DNA of 64,000 bases from positions 2,848,295-2,912,294 of the forward strand of contig NZ_CP168006.1 in assembly GCF_041521385.1 (NCBI RefSeq), in the 5' to 3' direction. The position numbers were made by a program, and so were the translations under genes. The notes under the pieces are model-generated. The model was not told where the DNA came from. It saw only the letters and a program-made list of their open reading frames with translations, and ran no database searches. Positions 46,574 through 54,265 of the stretch are shown here, in pieces; within the stretch, counting starts at the first letter, position 1; every line of letters starts with the position of its first letter. The stretch comes from Alcaligenes faecalis (lineage in GTDB: Bacteria; Pseudomonadota; Gammaproteobacteria; Burkholderiales; Burkholderiaceae_B).

Positions 46574-47209
46574 ATGAGACTGTTTATAAGTATTCTCCTG
46601 GTTTTTGCCCTGGGTATTGGGGCTCTGGCCCATCTGACGCAAGGGTTTACTGCCCTGACCGCCGAGACGGCCCGTCGCAATGATGTCGCCGCTTCGCCGC
46701 GTCTGATTTCCGATGTCGACGTACTGCTCCCGGCCGGGGGCAGTACTCAGCTAAGTTCCCTGCTGCAAAATGATGGTCGCATCACCATCGTCAATTTCAT
46801 CTATACCCGCTGCGTCACGCTATGTCTGGCGATGGGCTCGGAGTATCAGCAACTGCAAAAAGCCATTGTGGACGAAGGCTTGCAGGATCGTATCCGCCTG
46901 CTGAGCATTAGTTTCGATCCCACCGATTCGCCTGATCACCTGCGCCGCTACAGCAAAACCATGAAGGCCAATTCGGACGTCTGGCAATTTGTCACCATGA
47001 TGCCTGGCGAACAGCGCCAGCGTGTGCTGGATGATTTTGGCATTATCGTGATTCCCGCCCCTTTTGATGAGTACGAGCACAACGCGGCCTATCACGTCGT
47101 TAGCCCCGAACCGCGACTGGGGCGTATCGTGGATTATGGTGAGCCTATGCTGGCCCTGGCCTACGCCAAACGGGCCTTAGAGGACCTGAACAAGACGGAG
47201 GGACCGTAA
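46574..47209 (+). CDS. SCO1/SenC-family copper chaperone
   Basis: The 211-residue protein has an N-terminal membrane anchor and a thioredoxin-like domain with the CxxxC motif (Cys80, Cys84 in RCVTLC) and the third copper ligand His174 (AAYHVVSPEP). Sco proteins load copper in haem-copper oxidases, most often the CuA site; CcoN has only CuB, so the role here is likely CuB assembly or redox protection. The stop overlaps the next start (TAATG). Confidence 0.9.
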   Translation: MRLFISILLVFALGIGALAHLTQGFTALTAETARRNDVAASPRLISDVDVLLPAGGSTQLSSLLQNDGRITIVNFIYTRCVTLCLAMGSEYQQLQKAIVDEGLQDRIRLLSISFDPTDSPDHLRRYSKTMKANSDVWQFVTMMPGEQRQRVLDDFGIIVIPAPFDEYEHNAAYHVVSPEPRLGRIVDYGEPMLALAYAKRALEDLNKTEGP

Positions 47210-47844
47210 TGTCGTTGAAACGTGTTGTTGCACCCTCTACGGTACGTCCCTATTTAGGTAGCGCGCTGGCCTTGCTGGCTGCCGTGCTGTTTGCGTGTGC
47301 TGCGTTTTGGGATCGTCCTCTGACGGTCTCCATGAGCTTGCACATGCTGGTGCACATACCACTGCTGGTGCTTTCGGGCGTTGCCCTGCAGCTAGCCTTG
47401 CGCTATCAGGGGGTAGGCCGCTCACCCGCCATGCAGGCCTTGCTGCGCCCTTATTACGCCCTGAATGAATATGGTTTGCCCGGCCTGATCCTGGTCAGTT
47501 TTGCGGCGGCTTACTGGATGGTTCCCAAGGCGCTGGATGATGTTCTGGTATCGCCTTCGATGGCCACTGCCAAATATATTGGCCTAGTGCTGATGGGCAT
47601 GTTGTTTATGGAGTCCTGGCGACGTGCCCACCTGGTGTTTCGCCTGTTTTTCTTTGGCAACTTCAGTTGGATGATGGCCATTGTGGGTTTGCTGTATTAC
47701 GACAATCCGGTTCGGCTCTGTAATTTCTATCTACAGTCCGACCAAGAGATTGCCGGCATAGGCTTGGTTATCATGGCTTGTGTGCTGCCATTGCTGTGGC
47801 TCTTGTCCGAGAGCAAGGCCGTGATTGCCTTTTTGCGGCAATAA
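47209..47844 (+). CDS. CtaG-like six-helix membrane protein
   Basis: The 211-residue protein has six membrane segments. SLHMLVHIPLLVLSG resembles the caa3-CtaG family, and so does DQEIAGIGLVIM near the C-terminus. CtaG-type proteins help assemble the copper site of terminal oxidases. It is translationally coupled to the Sco gene (TAATG) in the oxidase operon, which supports an assembly role. The family call is from short motifs and is tentative. Confidence 0.65.
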   Translation: MSLKRVVAPSTVRPYLGSALALLAAVLFACAAFWDRPLTVSMSLHMLVHIPLLVLSGVALQLALRYQGVGRSPAMQALLRPYYALNEYGLPGLILVSFAAAYWMVPKALDDVLVSPSMATAKYIGLVLMGMLFMESWRRAHLVFRLFFFGNFSWMMAIVGLLYYDNPVRLCNFYLQSDQEIAGIGLVIMACVLPLLWLLSESKAVIAFLRQ

Positions 47845-47871
47845 TACCCATTTTGTTTTGCAGGTGTCCTC

Positions 47872-48540
47872 ATGAGCCATACCGTTTCCAACAGCGATAC
47901 CCGTCTGTACCGGCGCAACAGCTTTTTCGACCAGATTCTGAGCGAGACGAATCGGGCTTTGGAAGTATTAGGGCGTTCGGCACGGGCGTCGCGCCCGAAT
48001 CCCGCTGGCAAGGAAGTGTCCGAGATCACGGCTGACGAAGCCCGTCATGCAGCAGGTTTGATGCGTGTGAATCATGTGGGCGAGATTTGCGCCCAAGCCT
48101 TGTACCGTAGCCAGGCCATGCTGTGCAAAGACCCGCAGGCAACGGAAGTGCTGTTGCAAGCCGCCCAGGAAGAAGTCGACCACCTGGCCTGGTGCGATGA
48201 TCGTCTGCGTGAACTGGACAGCCGTCCCAGCGTGTTCAACCCCTTGTGGTATGCGGGTTCTTTCGCCTTGGGTTTGCTCGCCAGCCGCGCAGGGGTCCCG
48301 TATAACCTGGGCTTTATGGCCGAGACTGAGCGTCAGGTTGAAGAGCACCTGGAAAGCCATCTGGAGTCCTTGCCAGCCACCGATAATCGTTCGCGCCGCA
48401 TCGTAGAGAAAATGCGTGATGACGAAATTGAGCATCGTCGTACGGCAGAAAATCATGGTGCAGCCGGTTTGCCGCCTCCGGTAAAAACCTTGATGCGCAT
48501 GATGTCCAAGGTGATGACGACCACGGCTTATCGCTTGTAA
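47872..48540 (+). CDS. coq7: Coq7 di-iron ubiquinone hydroxylase
   Basis: Coq7 hydroxylates demethoxyubiquinol in ubiquinone synthesis. The 222 residues carry the di-iron ligands in NHVGE (67-71), EEVDH (100-104) and a late EIEH (in RDDEIEHRRTAE). The membrane-associated helix LWYAGSFALGLLASRAG is typical. AGGTGTCC lies before the ATG. It sits after the oxidase operon, 27 bp from the CtaG-like gene, so it may be co-transcribed. Confidence 0.95.
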   Translation: MSHTVSNSDTRLYRRNSFFDQILSETNRALEVLGRSARASRPNPAGKEVSEITADEARHAAGLMRVNHVGEICAQALYRSQAMLCKDPQATEVLLQAAQEEVDHLAWCDDRLRELDSRPSVFNPLWYAGSFALGLLASRAGVPYNLGFMAETERQVEEHLESHLESLPATDNRSRRIVEKMRDDEIEHRRTAENHGAAGLPPPVKTLMRMMSKVMTTTAYRL

Positions 48541-48594
48541 AAGCAGTTTTCGAGCCAAGTCGCTTGTGCTTGAGCGTCGATATCTCATGGATAC

Positions 48595-48635
48595 GACAAG
48601 CAAAACGGGTCAGTTACTGGCCCGTTTTGCTTGTC
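48595..48635 (+). terminator. Terminator of the oxidase-coq7 unit
   Basis: A perfect 15-bp stem (GACAAGCAAAACGGG with CCCGTTTTGCTTGTC, 11-nt loop) lies 54 bp after the coq7 stop. The A/T-rich bases inside the arms can act as the tail in either direction. Confidence 0.75.
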
Positions 48636-48880
48636 AGGCTTAGGGCTTATTTGGCGTCCTAGGGTTAACGACTAGATACCTGGCAGAGAATTTACGTTAG
48701 GAAATTGATGCATTAATGCGACAAGATGCACGTCTAAGGGTTTTCCACGGTATTTATCTTGCATTGCACCATTTTTGTAGGTAGACTTTAGTTATTGGAT
48801 GTTGAAAAGAAAGCGGGAAATAAGCAAAAGCACAAGCGTAATAACCCTTAGCTTTCTGGCTCGATACTTTATCTGGTAGC
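48636..48880. other. Intergenic region, no protein gene
   Basis: No frame with protein character is present. It lies between the coq7 terminator and the orphan terminator, so it may contain the promoter of the candidate RNA. A GATACT at 48863-48868 is a weak -10 candidate. Confidence 0.4.
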
Positions 48881-48959
48881 CCAACTTGCCACGATTGTCT
48901 CCTCCACCCTCCTCCTTTGGTGGATTTGCCCGAGATCTTTAGATCTCGGGTTTTTTTTT
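48881..48959 (+). ncRNA. Candidate small RNA with anti-Shine-Dalgarno loop
   Basis: A strong orphan terminator at 48929-48950 (CCCGAGATCT/AGATCTCGGG stem) is followed by nine T, yet no plus-strand gene precedes it after the coq7 terminator. Upstream, CCACC (48904-48908) and GGTGG (48919-48923) enclose the loop CTCCTCCTTT, the complement of AAAGGAGGAG. A second CTCCTCC lies just before. This architecture resembles trans-acting RNAs with CCUCC loops that bind ribosome-binding sites. The 5' end is not defined. Inference from structure only. Confidence 0.5.
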
Positions 48960-49100
48960 GTGCGCGCCCAATGCGCATGGCCAATTTTTTCTTGAAAGTC
49001 AGTGTTTGCATGGCTTACCGCCTTTTTCGCTCTCTTTTTTGTTAAGCGAGGGCATGCAGGGCTTGTGTTGCGATCATGGTTTTATGGCCAGAATGCAAAA

Positions 49101-49132
49101 AACCTTGCCCATCGTGGATGATGGACAAGGTT
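49101..49132 (-). terminator. Terminator of pyk
   Basis: AACCTTGTCCATC pairs with GATGGGCAAGGTT on the minus strand (one mismatch), followed by TTTTTT. Plus strand also has seven T, so it may serve both sides. It lies 26 bp after the pyk stop. Confidence 0.9.
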
Positions 49133-49157
49133 TTTTTATTGCTGCTATCGAGCGTGT

Positions 49158-50579
49158 TTACTTTTGTGGAACAGTGGCCACATGTAGCAAGTTGGTGCGA
49201 CCGCTGGTGCCAAAGGGAACACCGGCAATCATCACGATGGTGTCACCGGCCTGAGCAAATTCATGCTGCGCTGCCATATCGGTAGCGTGGTCGATCATCT
49301 CGCCCAGATCGCTGACGTCCTCGCAAGGCACGGCATGCACCCCCCAGGCCAAGGTCAGACGACGTGCGGTTTCCACACGGGGTGTCAGTGCCAGGATAGG
49401 GGCGATGGGCCGTTCGCGGCTGGCGCGCAAGGCGCTAAAACCGGTCGTGGTGTAGGCTACGTTCGTTGCTGGTTCCAGAATGCTGGCTACACGACGCAGG
49501 GCGCAGCAGATCGCGTCTGCGGTGTTGGCTTCGGCGGTGCTGTGGTTGGCTTCCAGAATGGTACGCCAGCTAGGATCGTTTTCAATTTCCTTGATGATAC
49601 TGTCCATAATGGACACCGCTTCCAGCGGAAATTGGCCTGCGGCCGACTCGGCAGACAGCATGACGGCGTCGGCACCCGAGTAAATGGCAGTGGCTACGTC
49701 TGAGGCTTCAGCACGTGTAGGCACGGGCGAGGTAATCATGGATTCCAGCATCTGTGTAGCGACAACCACCGGACGGCCTGCCGCACGGGCAGTACGCACG
49801 ATTTGACGTTGCAACACAGGCACGCGCTGGGGTGGGACTTCCACGCCCAGATCGCCACGTGCCACCATCACGCCATCACACAACTGGACGATTTCTTCCA
49901 GGTGCTCCAGCGCCTGCGGTTTCTCCAGCTTGGCCATGATCCAGGCCTTGTCGCCGATCAGCTCGCGGGCTTCGCGAATGTCGCCAGGACGCTGCACAAA
50001 GGACAGCGCAACCCAATCCACGCCCAATTCCAGTCCAAACTTCAGATCGACCAGGTCCTTTTCGGTCAAGGGCGAAATAGGCAGTACCACGCCGGGTACG
50101 TTCACGCCCTTGCGATCGGACAGGGGGCCGCCAACCAAGACGGTGGTTTCTGCAAAATCCGGACCAAAGCTGTCCACACGCAGACGCAGCTTGCCGTCAT
50201 CCAGCAATAGATCTGTTCCATCTTCCAGAGCAGCGAAGATTTCGGGGTGCGGCAGGTAGGCACGCTGGCTGCTCCCCTCGGCGGGGTCTAGATCCAGGCG
50301 GAATTTCTGGCCGGTTTCCAATGTCACGCGGCCATTTTGCATGTTGCCAACGCGCAGCTTGGGCCCTTGCAGGTCCATCAGAATACCGATACTGCGACCG
50401 GTTTCTTTTTCAATCTGACGAATGGTGTGATAGCGCGCGGCATGGTCTTCATGTGTGCCGTGGCTGAAGTTCAGGCGGAACACATCAGCGCCGGCCTCGA
50501 ACAATTCACGAATGCGTTCTGGCGTAGAACTGGCAGGACCCAGCGTAGCCAGAATGCGGGAATGACGTTGACGTTTCAT
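49158..50579 (-). CDS. pyk: Pyruvate kinase
   Basis: Pyruvate kinase makes pyruvate and ATP from phosphoenolpyruvate. The 473 residues have the opening ILATLGPASSTPERIRELFEAGADVFRLNFSHG (motif for the active-site Arg and Asn), the metal-binding EKPQALEHLEE and MVARGDLGVEVP segments, and the conserved QMLESMITSPVPTRAE. It is the last gene in a glycerate-type operon, which fits the final step from 2-phosphoglycerate towards pyruvate after enolase. Confidence 0.97.
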   Translation of the reverse strand: MKRQRHSRILATLGPASSTPERIRELFEAGADVFRLNFSHGTHEDHAARYHTIRQIEKETGRSIGILMDLQGPKLRVGNMQNGRVTLETGQKFRLDLDPAEGSSQRAYLPHPEIFAALEDGTDLLLDDGKLRLRVDSFGPDFAETTVLVGGPLSDRKGVNVPGVVLPISPLTEKDLVDLKFGLELGVDWVALSFVQRPGDIREARELIGDKAWIMAKLEKPQALEHLEEIVQLCDGVMVARGDLGVEVPPQRVPVLQRQIVRTARAAGRPVVVATQMLESMITSPVPTRAEASDVATAIYSGADAVMLSAESAAGQFPLEAVSIMDSIIKEIENDPSWRTILEANHSTAEANTADAICCALRRVASILEPATNVAYTTTGFSALRASRERPIAPILALTPRVETARRLTLAWGVHAVPCEDVSDLGEMIDHATDMAAQHEFAQAGDTIVMIAGVPFGTSGRTNLLHVATVPQK

Positions 50580-50608
50580 GGGTTGTTGTCCTTAGGGGGA
50601 TCGATAGC

Positions 50609-51007
50609 TCAAAGAGCAGCGATACCGGCGCGGGCGATCTGAGCGTCTTCAGGTGCTTTCACGCCGGACACGCCGACGGCACCAATGACTTGACCGTCCA
50701 CCACAATCGGCTCGCCGCCTTCCAGTGGTGTGATGGGCATGGACAGAGCGGCAAAGCGACCATTGTTGACCATGTCTTCAAATACCTTGCTGGGCTTGCC
50801 GCCGCCGAGCACGCATGTGTGTGCCTTGGCGGGAGCAACCTGGGCGCTCATCAAGGGAGCGCCGTCCATACGCTGCATCCAGAGCGCATGACCGCCCGCA
50901 TCGCAAATAGCGATACTGACAGCCCAGTTGTTCTTCAGTGCTTCTTGCTCGGCAGCGGCAGCAATTTTTTTAACATCGGCCAGGGTCAGTACTTTTGTGT
51001 CTCTCAT
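50609..51007 (-). CDS. GlcG/HbpS-family protein
   Basis: The ATG at 51007 (MRDTKVLTLADVKKI) gives 132 residues; an upstream frame to 51061 is rejected. The protein matches the GlcG/HbpS (haem-degrading or haem-binding) family, with DAGGHALWMQRMDGAPLMSA at about 35-54, AKAHTCVL at about 60-67, and the closing GGEPIVVDGQVIGAVGVSG. Such genes often lie in glycolate and glyoxylate operons, as here between ttuD and pyk. Its enzymatic role is unknown. Confidence 0.88.
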   Translation of the reverse strand: MRDTKVLTLADVKKIAAAAEQEALKNNWAVSIAICDAGGHALWMQRMDGAPLMSAQVAPAKAHTCVLGGGKPSKVFEDMVNNGRFAALSMPITPLEGGEPIVVDGQVIGAVGVSGVKAPEDAQIARAGIAAL

Positions 51008-51029
51008 GTCCAATCCTTTATGAAAAGCG

Positions 51030-52307
51030 TTAATCGCTAGGGGGTAAAACCAAAATGGCACGGAAATCGTTGACGTTGGTCAGGGTAGGACCCGTAACCA
51101 AAGCGTCATCCAAGGCTTCAAAGAAGCCATGACCATCATTATTGTCCAGACTGGACCTTGGGCGTATACCTTGTTGCCAGGCACGCTCCAATGTGTCCGG
51201 ACCGCAGAAGGCTCCGGCAATTTCTTCCTGGCCATCCACACCGTCGGTATCGCCTGCCAAACCGTAGATACCGGGTGCCCCGTTCAAGGCAATGGCAGTG
51301 GACAGCAGAAACTCCACATTGCGACCTCCTCGGCCCTGGCCGCGTAAGGTTACAGTGGTTTCCCCGCCCGAGAGCAGCACGCAGGGAGCCTGGGCGGGCT
51401 GCTCATGCTGGGCCACGCTCAAGGCGATACCGGCCATGACTTTGCCGACATCGCGGGCTTCGCCTTCGATGCTGTCGCCCAGCAGGACAGGACGCACGCC
51501 ACAGGCTTGGGCGACACGAGCAGCAGCTTGCAGGGCCAGTTGGGGTGTGGCGACCAGATGGGTAGTGACATGAGCCAGGCGTGGATCATCGGGTTTGATG
51601 GTTTCGCCATCGCCGCTCTCCAGCAGGGCACGGGCTGCGGCAGGAATGTCGATGCCGTAGCGGGTGATGATTTCCAGAGCTTGTGCACACGTGGTGGGAT
51701 CGGCCACCGTGGGGCCAGAAGCGATGTCCATGGGCTTGTCGCCGGGAACATCGGAAATCAGCAGGTTCAGGACACGGGCAGGGGCGCAAGCCGCTGCCAG
51801 ACGGCCACCTTTGATGGCAGACAGGTGACGACGCACCGTGTTCATCTCACCAATCGAGGCACCCGATTTCAGCAGCGCCTTATTGATGGCTTGTTTGTCG
51901 GCCAGGGTGATGCCTTCTCCGGCCAAGGGCAGCAGAGACGAGCCGCCACCGGAAATCAGACAAATCACCAGATCGTCCTCGTTCAGATCGTTGACCGTGC
52001 GCAAAATTTCGCGAGCCGCGTCTTCGCCGGCCTGGTCGGGCACAGGGTGGGACGCTTCCAGAATCTTGATGTGATCACAAGGCACGCCGTAGCCATAGCG
52101 GGTGACGACCACGCCGCTGATGGGGCCTTTGTCCCAGTGGCGCTCTAGGGCCTGGGCCATTGCTGCCGATGCCTTGCCTGCACCGATCACAATGGTGCGG
52201 CCTTTGGGAGCCTCGGGCAAATAAGGGGGAATGCAATGCTCAGGCTGAGCCGCGTTGACGGCAGCTTGAAACATTTTGCTGAGTAAGTCTTGTGGCTCGA
52301 TCTTCAT
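51030..52307 (-). CDS. ttuD: Glycerate kinase (TtuD/MOFRL type)
   Basis: The 425 residues match the GckA/TtuD glycerate 2-kinase family: IVIGAGKASAAMAQALE near 39-55, the glycine-rich ISGGGSSLLPL, and MNTVRRHLSAIKGGRLA, then the C-terminal MOFRL domain (LLSGGETTVTLRGQGRGGRNVEF). It phosphorylates glycerate made by GlxR to 2-phosphoglycerate. It lies after the glxR terminator and is followed by glcG-like and pyk genes. Confidence 0.95.
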   Translation of the reverse strand: MKIEPQDLLSKMFQAAVNAAQPEHCIPPYLPEAPKGRTIVIGAGKASAAMAQALERHWDKGPISGVVVTRYGYGVPCDHIKILEASHPVPDQAGEDAAREILRTVNDLNEDDLVICLISGGGSSLLPLAGEGITLADKQAINKALLKSGASIGEMNTVRRHLSAIKGGRLAAACAPARVLNLLISDVPGDKPMDIASGPTVADPTTCAQALEIITRYGIDIPAAARALLESGDGETIKPDDPRLAHVTTHLVATPQLALQAAARVAQACGVRPVLLGDSIEGEARDVGKVMAGIALSVAQHEQPAQAPCVLLSGGETTVTLRGQGRGGRNVEFLLSTAIALNGAPGIYGLAGDTDGVDGQEEIAGAFCGPDTLERAWQQGIRPRSSLDNNDGHGFFEALDDALVTGPTLTNVNDFRAILVLPPSD

Positions 52308-52432
52308 GGGTCAATCCTAATGCAGAGCGATGGCAACAAACCATCTTACTGCGCTACAACACAGCTTTAGATCCCCACTTTGACTTGCTGCCCCGAGAGG
52401 CTGTGTGCTGTTGGGGATATCTGGCGCTCAAA

Positions 52433-52452
52433 AAGCGGGCCGCAGCCCGCTT
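52433..52452 (-). terminator. Terminator after glxR
   Basis: AAGCGGGC (52433-52440) and GCCCGCTT (52445-52452) form an 8-bp stem with a CGCA loop, then TTTTTG on the minus strand. It separates gcl-hyi-glxR from ttuD-glcG-pyk, which would need their own promoter or read-through. Confidence 0.8.
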
Positions 52453-52524
52453 GCTGGATGCCCTTGTCGTGCTGGTTTGATGCAGAGCAGAATCAGACTA
52501 GATGGGAGCATCCTTGAACCGATC

Positions 52525-53409
52525 TTATTGACCAATCTCGTAGTTGGCCATGATTTCCAGGGCACGGACCATGGCGGAGTGATCTTGGGCTGCGCCACCG
52601 TGAGCGGCGCAGGTATTGAACAGTTCCTGGGCCGTTGCGGTGTTGGGCAGAGCCACGCCCAGTTGACGTGCGGTGCTCAGGGCCAGGTTCAGGTCTTTCT
52701 GGTGCAGTTCGATGCGAAAGCCTGGATCAAAAGTACGTTTGACCATGCGCTCACCGTGTACTTCCAGAATGCGCGAGTTGGCAAAACCGCCCATCAGCGC
52801 CTCACGAACCTTGCCCGCATCGGCACCGGCCTTGGAGGCCAGCAACAGGGCTTCGCCCACGGCTTCAATGGTCAAAGCCACAATGATCTGGTTGGCTACC
52901 TTGGTGATTTGACCGTCGCCGTAGCCGCCGACCAGGGTGATGTTTTTGCCCATTAGTTCAAATAGCGGCTTGACCGTGTCAAAGGCCTCTTGTTTGCCGC
53001 CAACCATGATGGTCAGTGAGCCGGCCTTGGCACCGACTTCACCGCCCGACACAGGCGCGTCCAGGTATTCGCAGCCCAGCTTGACGATGCGCTCGGCAAA
53101 GTCTTTGGTGGCCACGGGGGAAATGGAGCTCATATCCACCACGATCTTGCCGGCGCTCAGACCAGCGGCCACGCCGTGTTCACCGAATAGTGCATCTTCC
53201 ACGTGAGGGGTGTCAGGCACCATGGTGATGATGATGTCTGCCTGACGGGTGACTTCGGCGCCGTTCTCGCAAACCGTAGCGCCAGCTTCCTTAACGCTTT
53301 GGGGGAAGTTGCCACGAGTGTAGGCAAACAGTTCATGACCACCCTTGATCAGGTTGACGGCCATGGGGGCGCCCATGATGCCCAAACCAATAAAACCGAT
53401 TTTAGCCAT
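52525..53409 (-). CDS. glxR: Tartronate semialdehyde reductase GlxR
   Basis: The 294-residue beta-hydroxyacid dehydrogenase reduces tartronate semialdehyde to glycerate. Motifs are IGFIGLGIMGAPMAVNLIKGG (NAD(P)-binding, in two parts), the substrate-binding DAPVSGGEVGAKAGSL near 122-137 and catalytic Lys in GDGQITKVANQI. It follows hyi by 39 bp in the gcl operon. Confidence 0.95.
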   Translation of the reverse strand: MAKIGFIGLGIMGAPMAVNLIKGGHELFAYTRGNFPQSVKEAGATVCENGAEVTRQADIIITMVPDTPHVEDALFGEHGVAAGLSAGKIVVDMSSISPVATKDFAERIVKLGCEYLDAPVSGGEVGAKAGSLTIMVGGKQEAFDTVKPLFELMGKNITLVGGYGDGQITKVANQIIVALTIEAVGEALLLASKAGADAGKVREALMGGFANSRILEVHGERMVKRTFDPGFRIELHQKDLNLALSTARQLGVALPNTATAQELFNTCAAHGGAAQDHSAMVRALEIMANYEIGQ

Positions 53410-53448
53410 TGTGTAATCTCCTAATAATTATCTGCAGGTATTCGACGA

Positions 53449-54237
53449 TCAGGCGGTGACTTCAGTCAGTTCAGTCATCCAGCCCAGGCCATCCTTGGTT
53501 ATGCCAGCGGGTTTGTACTCGCCGCCGATCCAGCCTTGGTAGCCAAGGCTGTCGATGTACTTGAACAGCCAGGCGTAGTTGATCTCGCCTGTGCCTGGTT
53601 CGTTGCGGCCTGGGTTATCCGCGATCTGGATGTGTGCAATCTTGTCCAAGTGTTTTTTCATGGTGGCGGCCAGCTCGCCTTCCATGCGCTGGGCGTGGTA
53701 GACGTCGTACTGGATGAACAGATTGTCTGAACCCACGTCCTGCAACAGGGCCGCGGCCTGTTCAGTGCGGTTCAGGTAGAAGCCTGGAATGTCAAAGGTG
53801 TTGATGGGTTCAACCAGCAGGCGCAGGCCGGCATCTTTCAGCTTGGCGGCAGCAAACTGCAGATTGCTGACCAAGGTCTTGTGAGCCAGTTCACGGTCTG
53901 CGCCTTCGGCCAGCTTGCCCGCCAGGCAGTTGACTTGCTGGCAGCCCAGCGCGGTGGCGTATTCAATGGCACGGTCTACGCCATCCTGGAATTCACCCAC
54001 GCGCTCGGGCAGGATTGCAATGCCGCGCTCACCGCCGTCCCAGTCGCCCGCAGGCAGGTTGTGCAACACTTGGGCCAGGCTGTGTTCGTGCAGTTTGTCA
54101 ACCAGTTGCTGTTTGTCGTAGGCGTAGGGGAACAGGTACTCCACTCCCTTGAAACCGGCTGCGGCCGCTGCCTGGAAGCGATCCAGGAAGTCGTGCTCGT
54201 TAAACAGCATGGTCAGGTTGGCGGCAAATTTTGGCAT
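53449..54237 (-). CDS. hyi: Hydroxypyruvate isomerase Hyi
   Basis: The 262-residue xylose-isomerase-like TIM barrel interconverts hydroxypyruvate and tartronate semialdehyde. Features are FAANLTMLFNEHDFLDRF at the start, LLVEPINTFDIPGFYL (metal-binding Glu), QYDVYHAQRMEGEL, HIQIADNPGRNEPGTGEINYAWLF, and WIGGEYKPAG. It lies between gcl and glxR. Confidence 0.96.
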   Translation of the reverse strand: MPKFAANLTMLFNEHDFLDRFQAAAAAGFKGVEYLFPYAYDKQQLVDKLHEHSLAQVLHNLPAGDWDGGERGIAILPERVGEFQDGVDRAIEYATALGCQQVNCLAGKLAEGADRELAHKTLVSNLQFAAAKLKDAGLRLLVEPINTFDIPGFYLNRTEQAAALLQDVGSDNLFIQYDVYHAQRMEGELAATMKKHLDKIAHIQIADNPGRNEPGTGEINYAWLFKYIDSLGYQGWIGGEYKPAGITKDGLGWMTELTEVTA

Positions 54238-54265
54238 AGTGCGACTCCGTTTTTTAAATCAGCAA

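Noticed and set aside
48754..49011. A minus-strand gene of about 85 residues in the pyk-coq7 gap
   Set aside because: It runs across a strong terminator and the candidate RNA hairpin, and its Lys/Arg-rich translation lacks a fold pattern.
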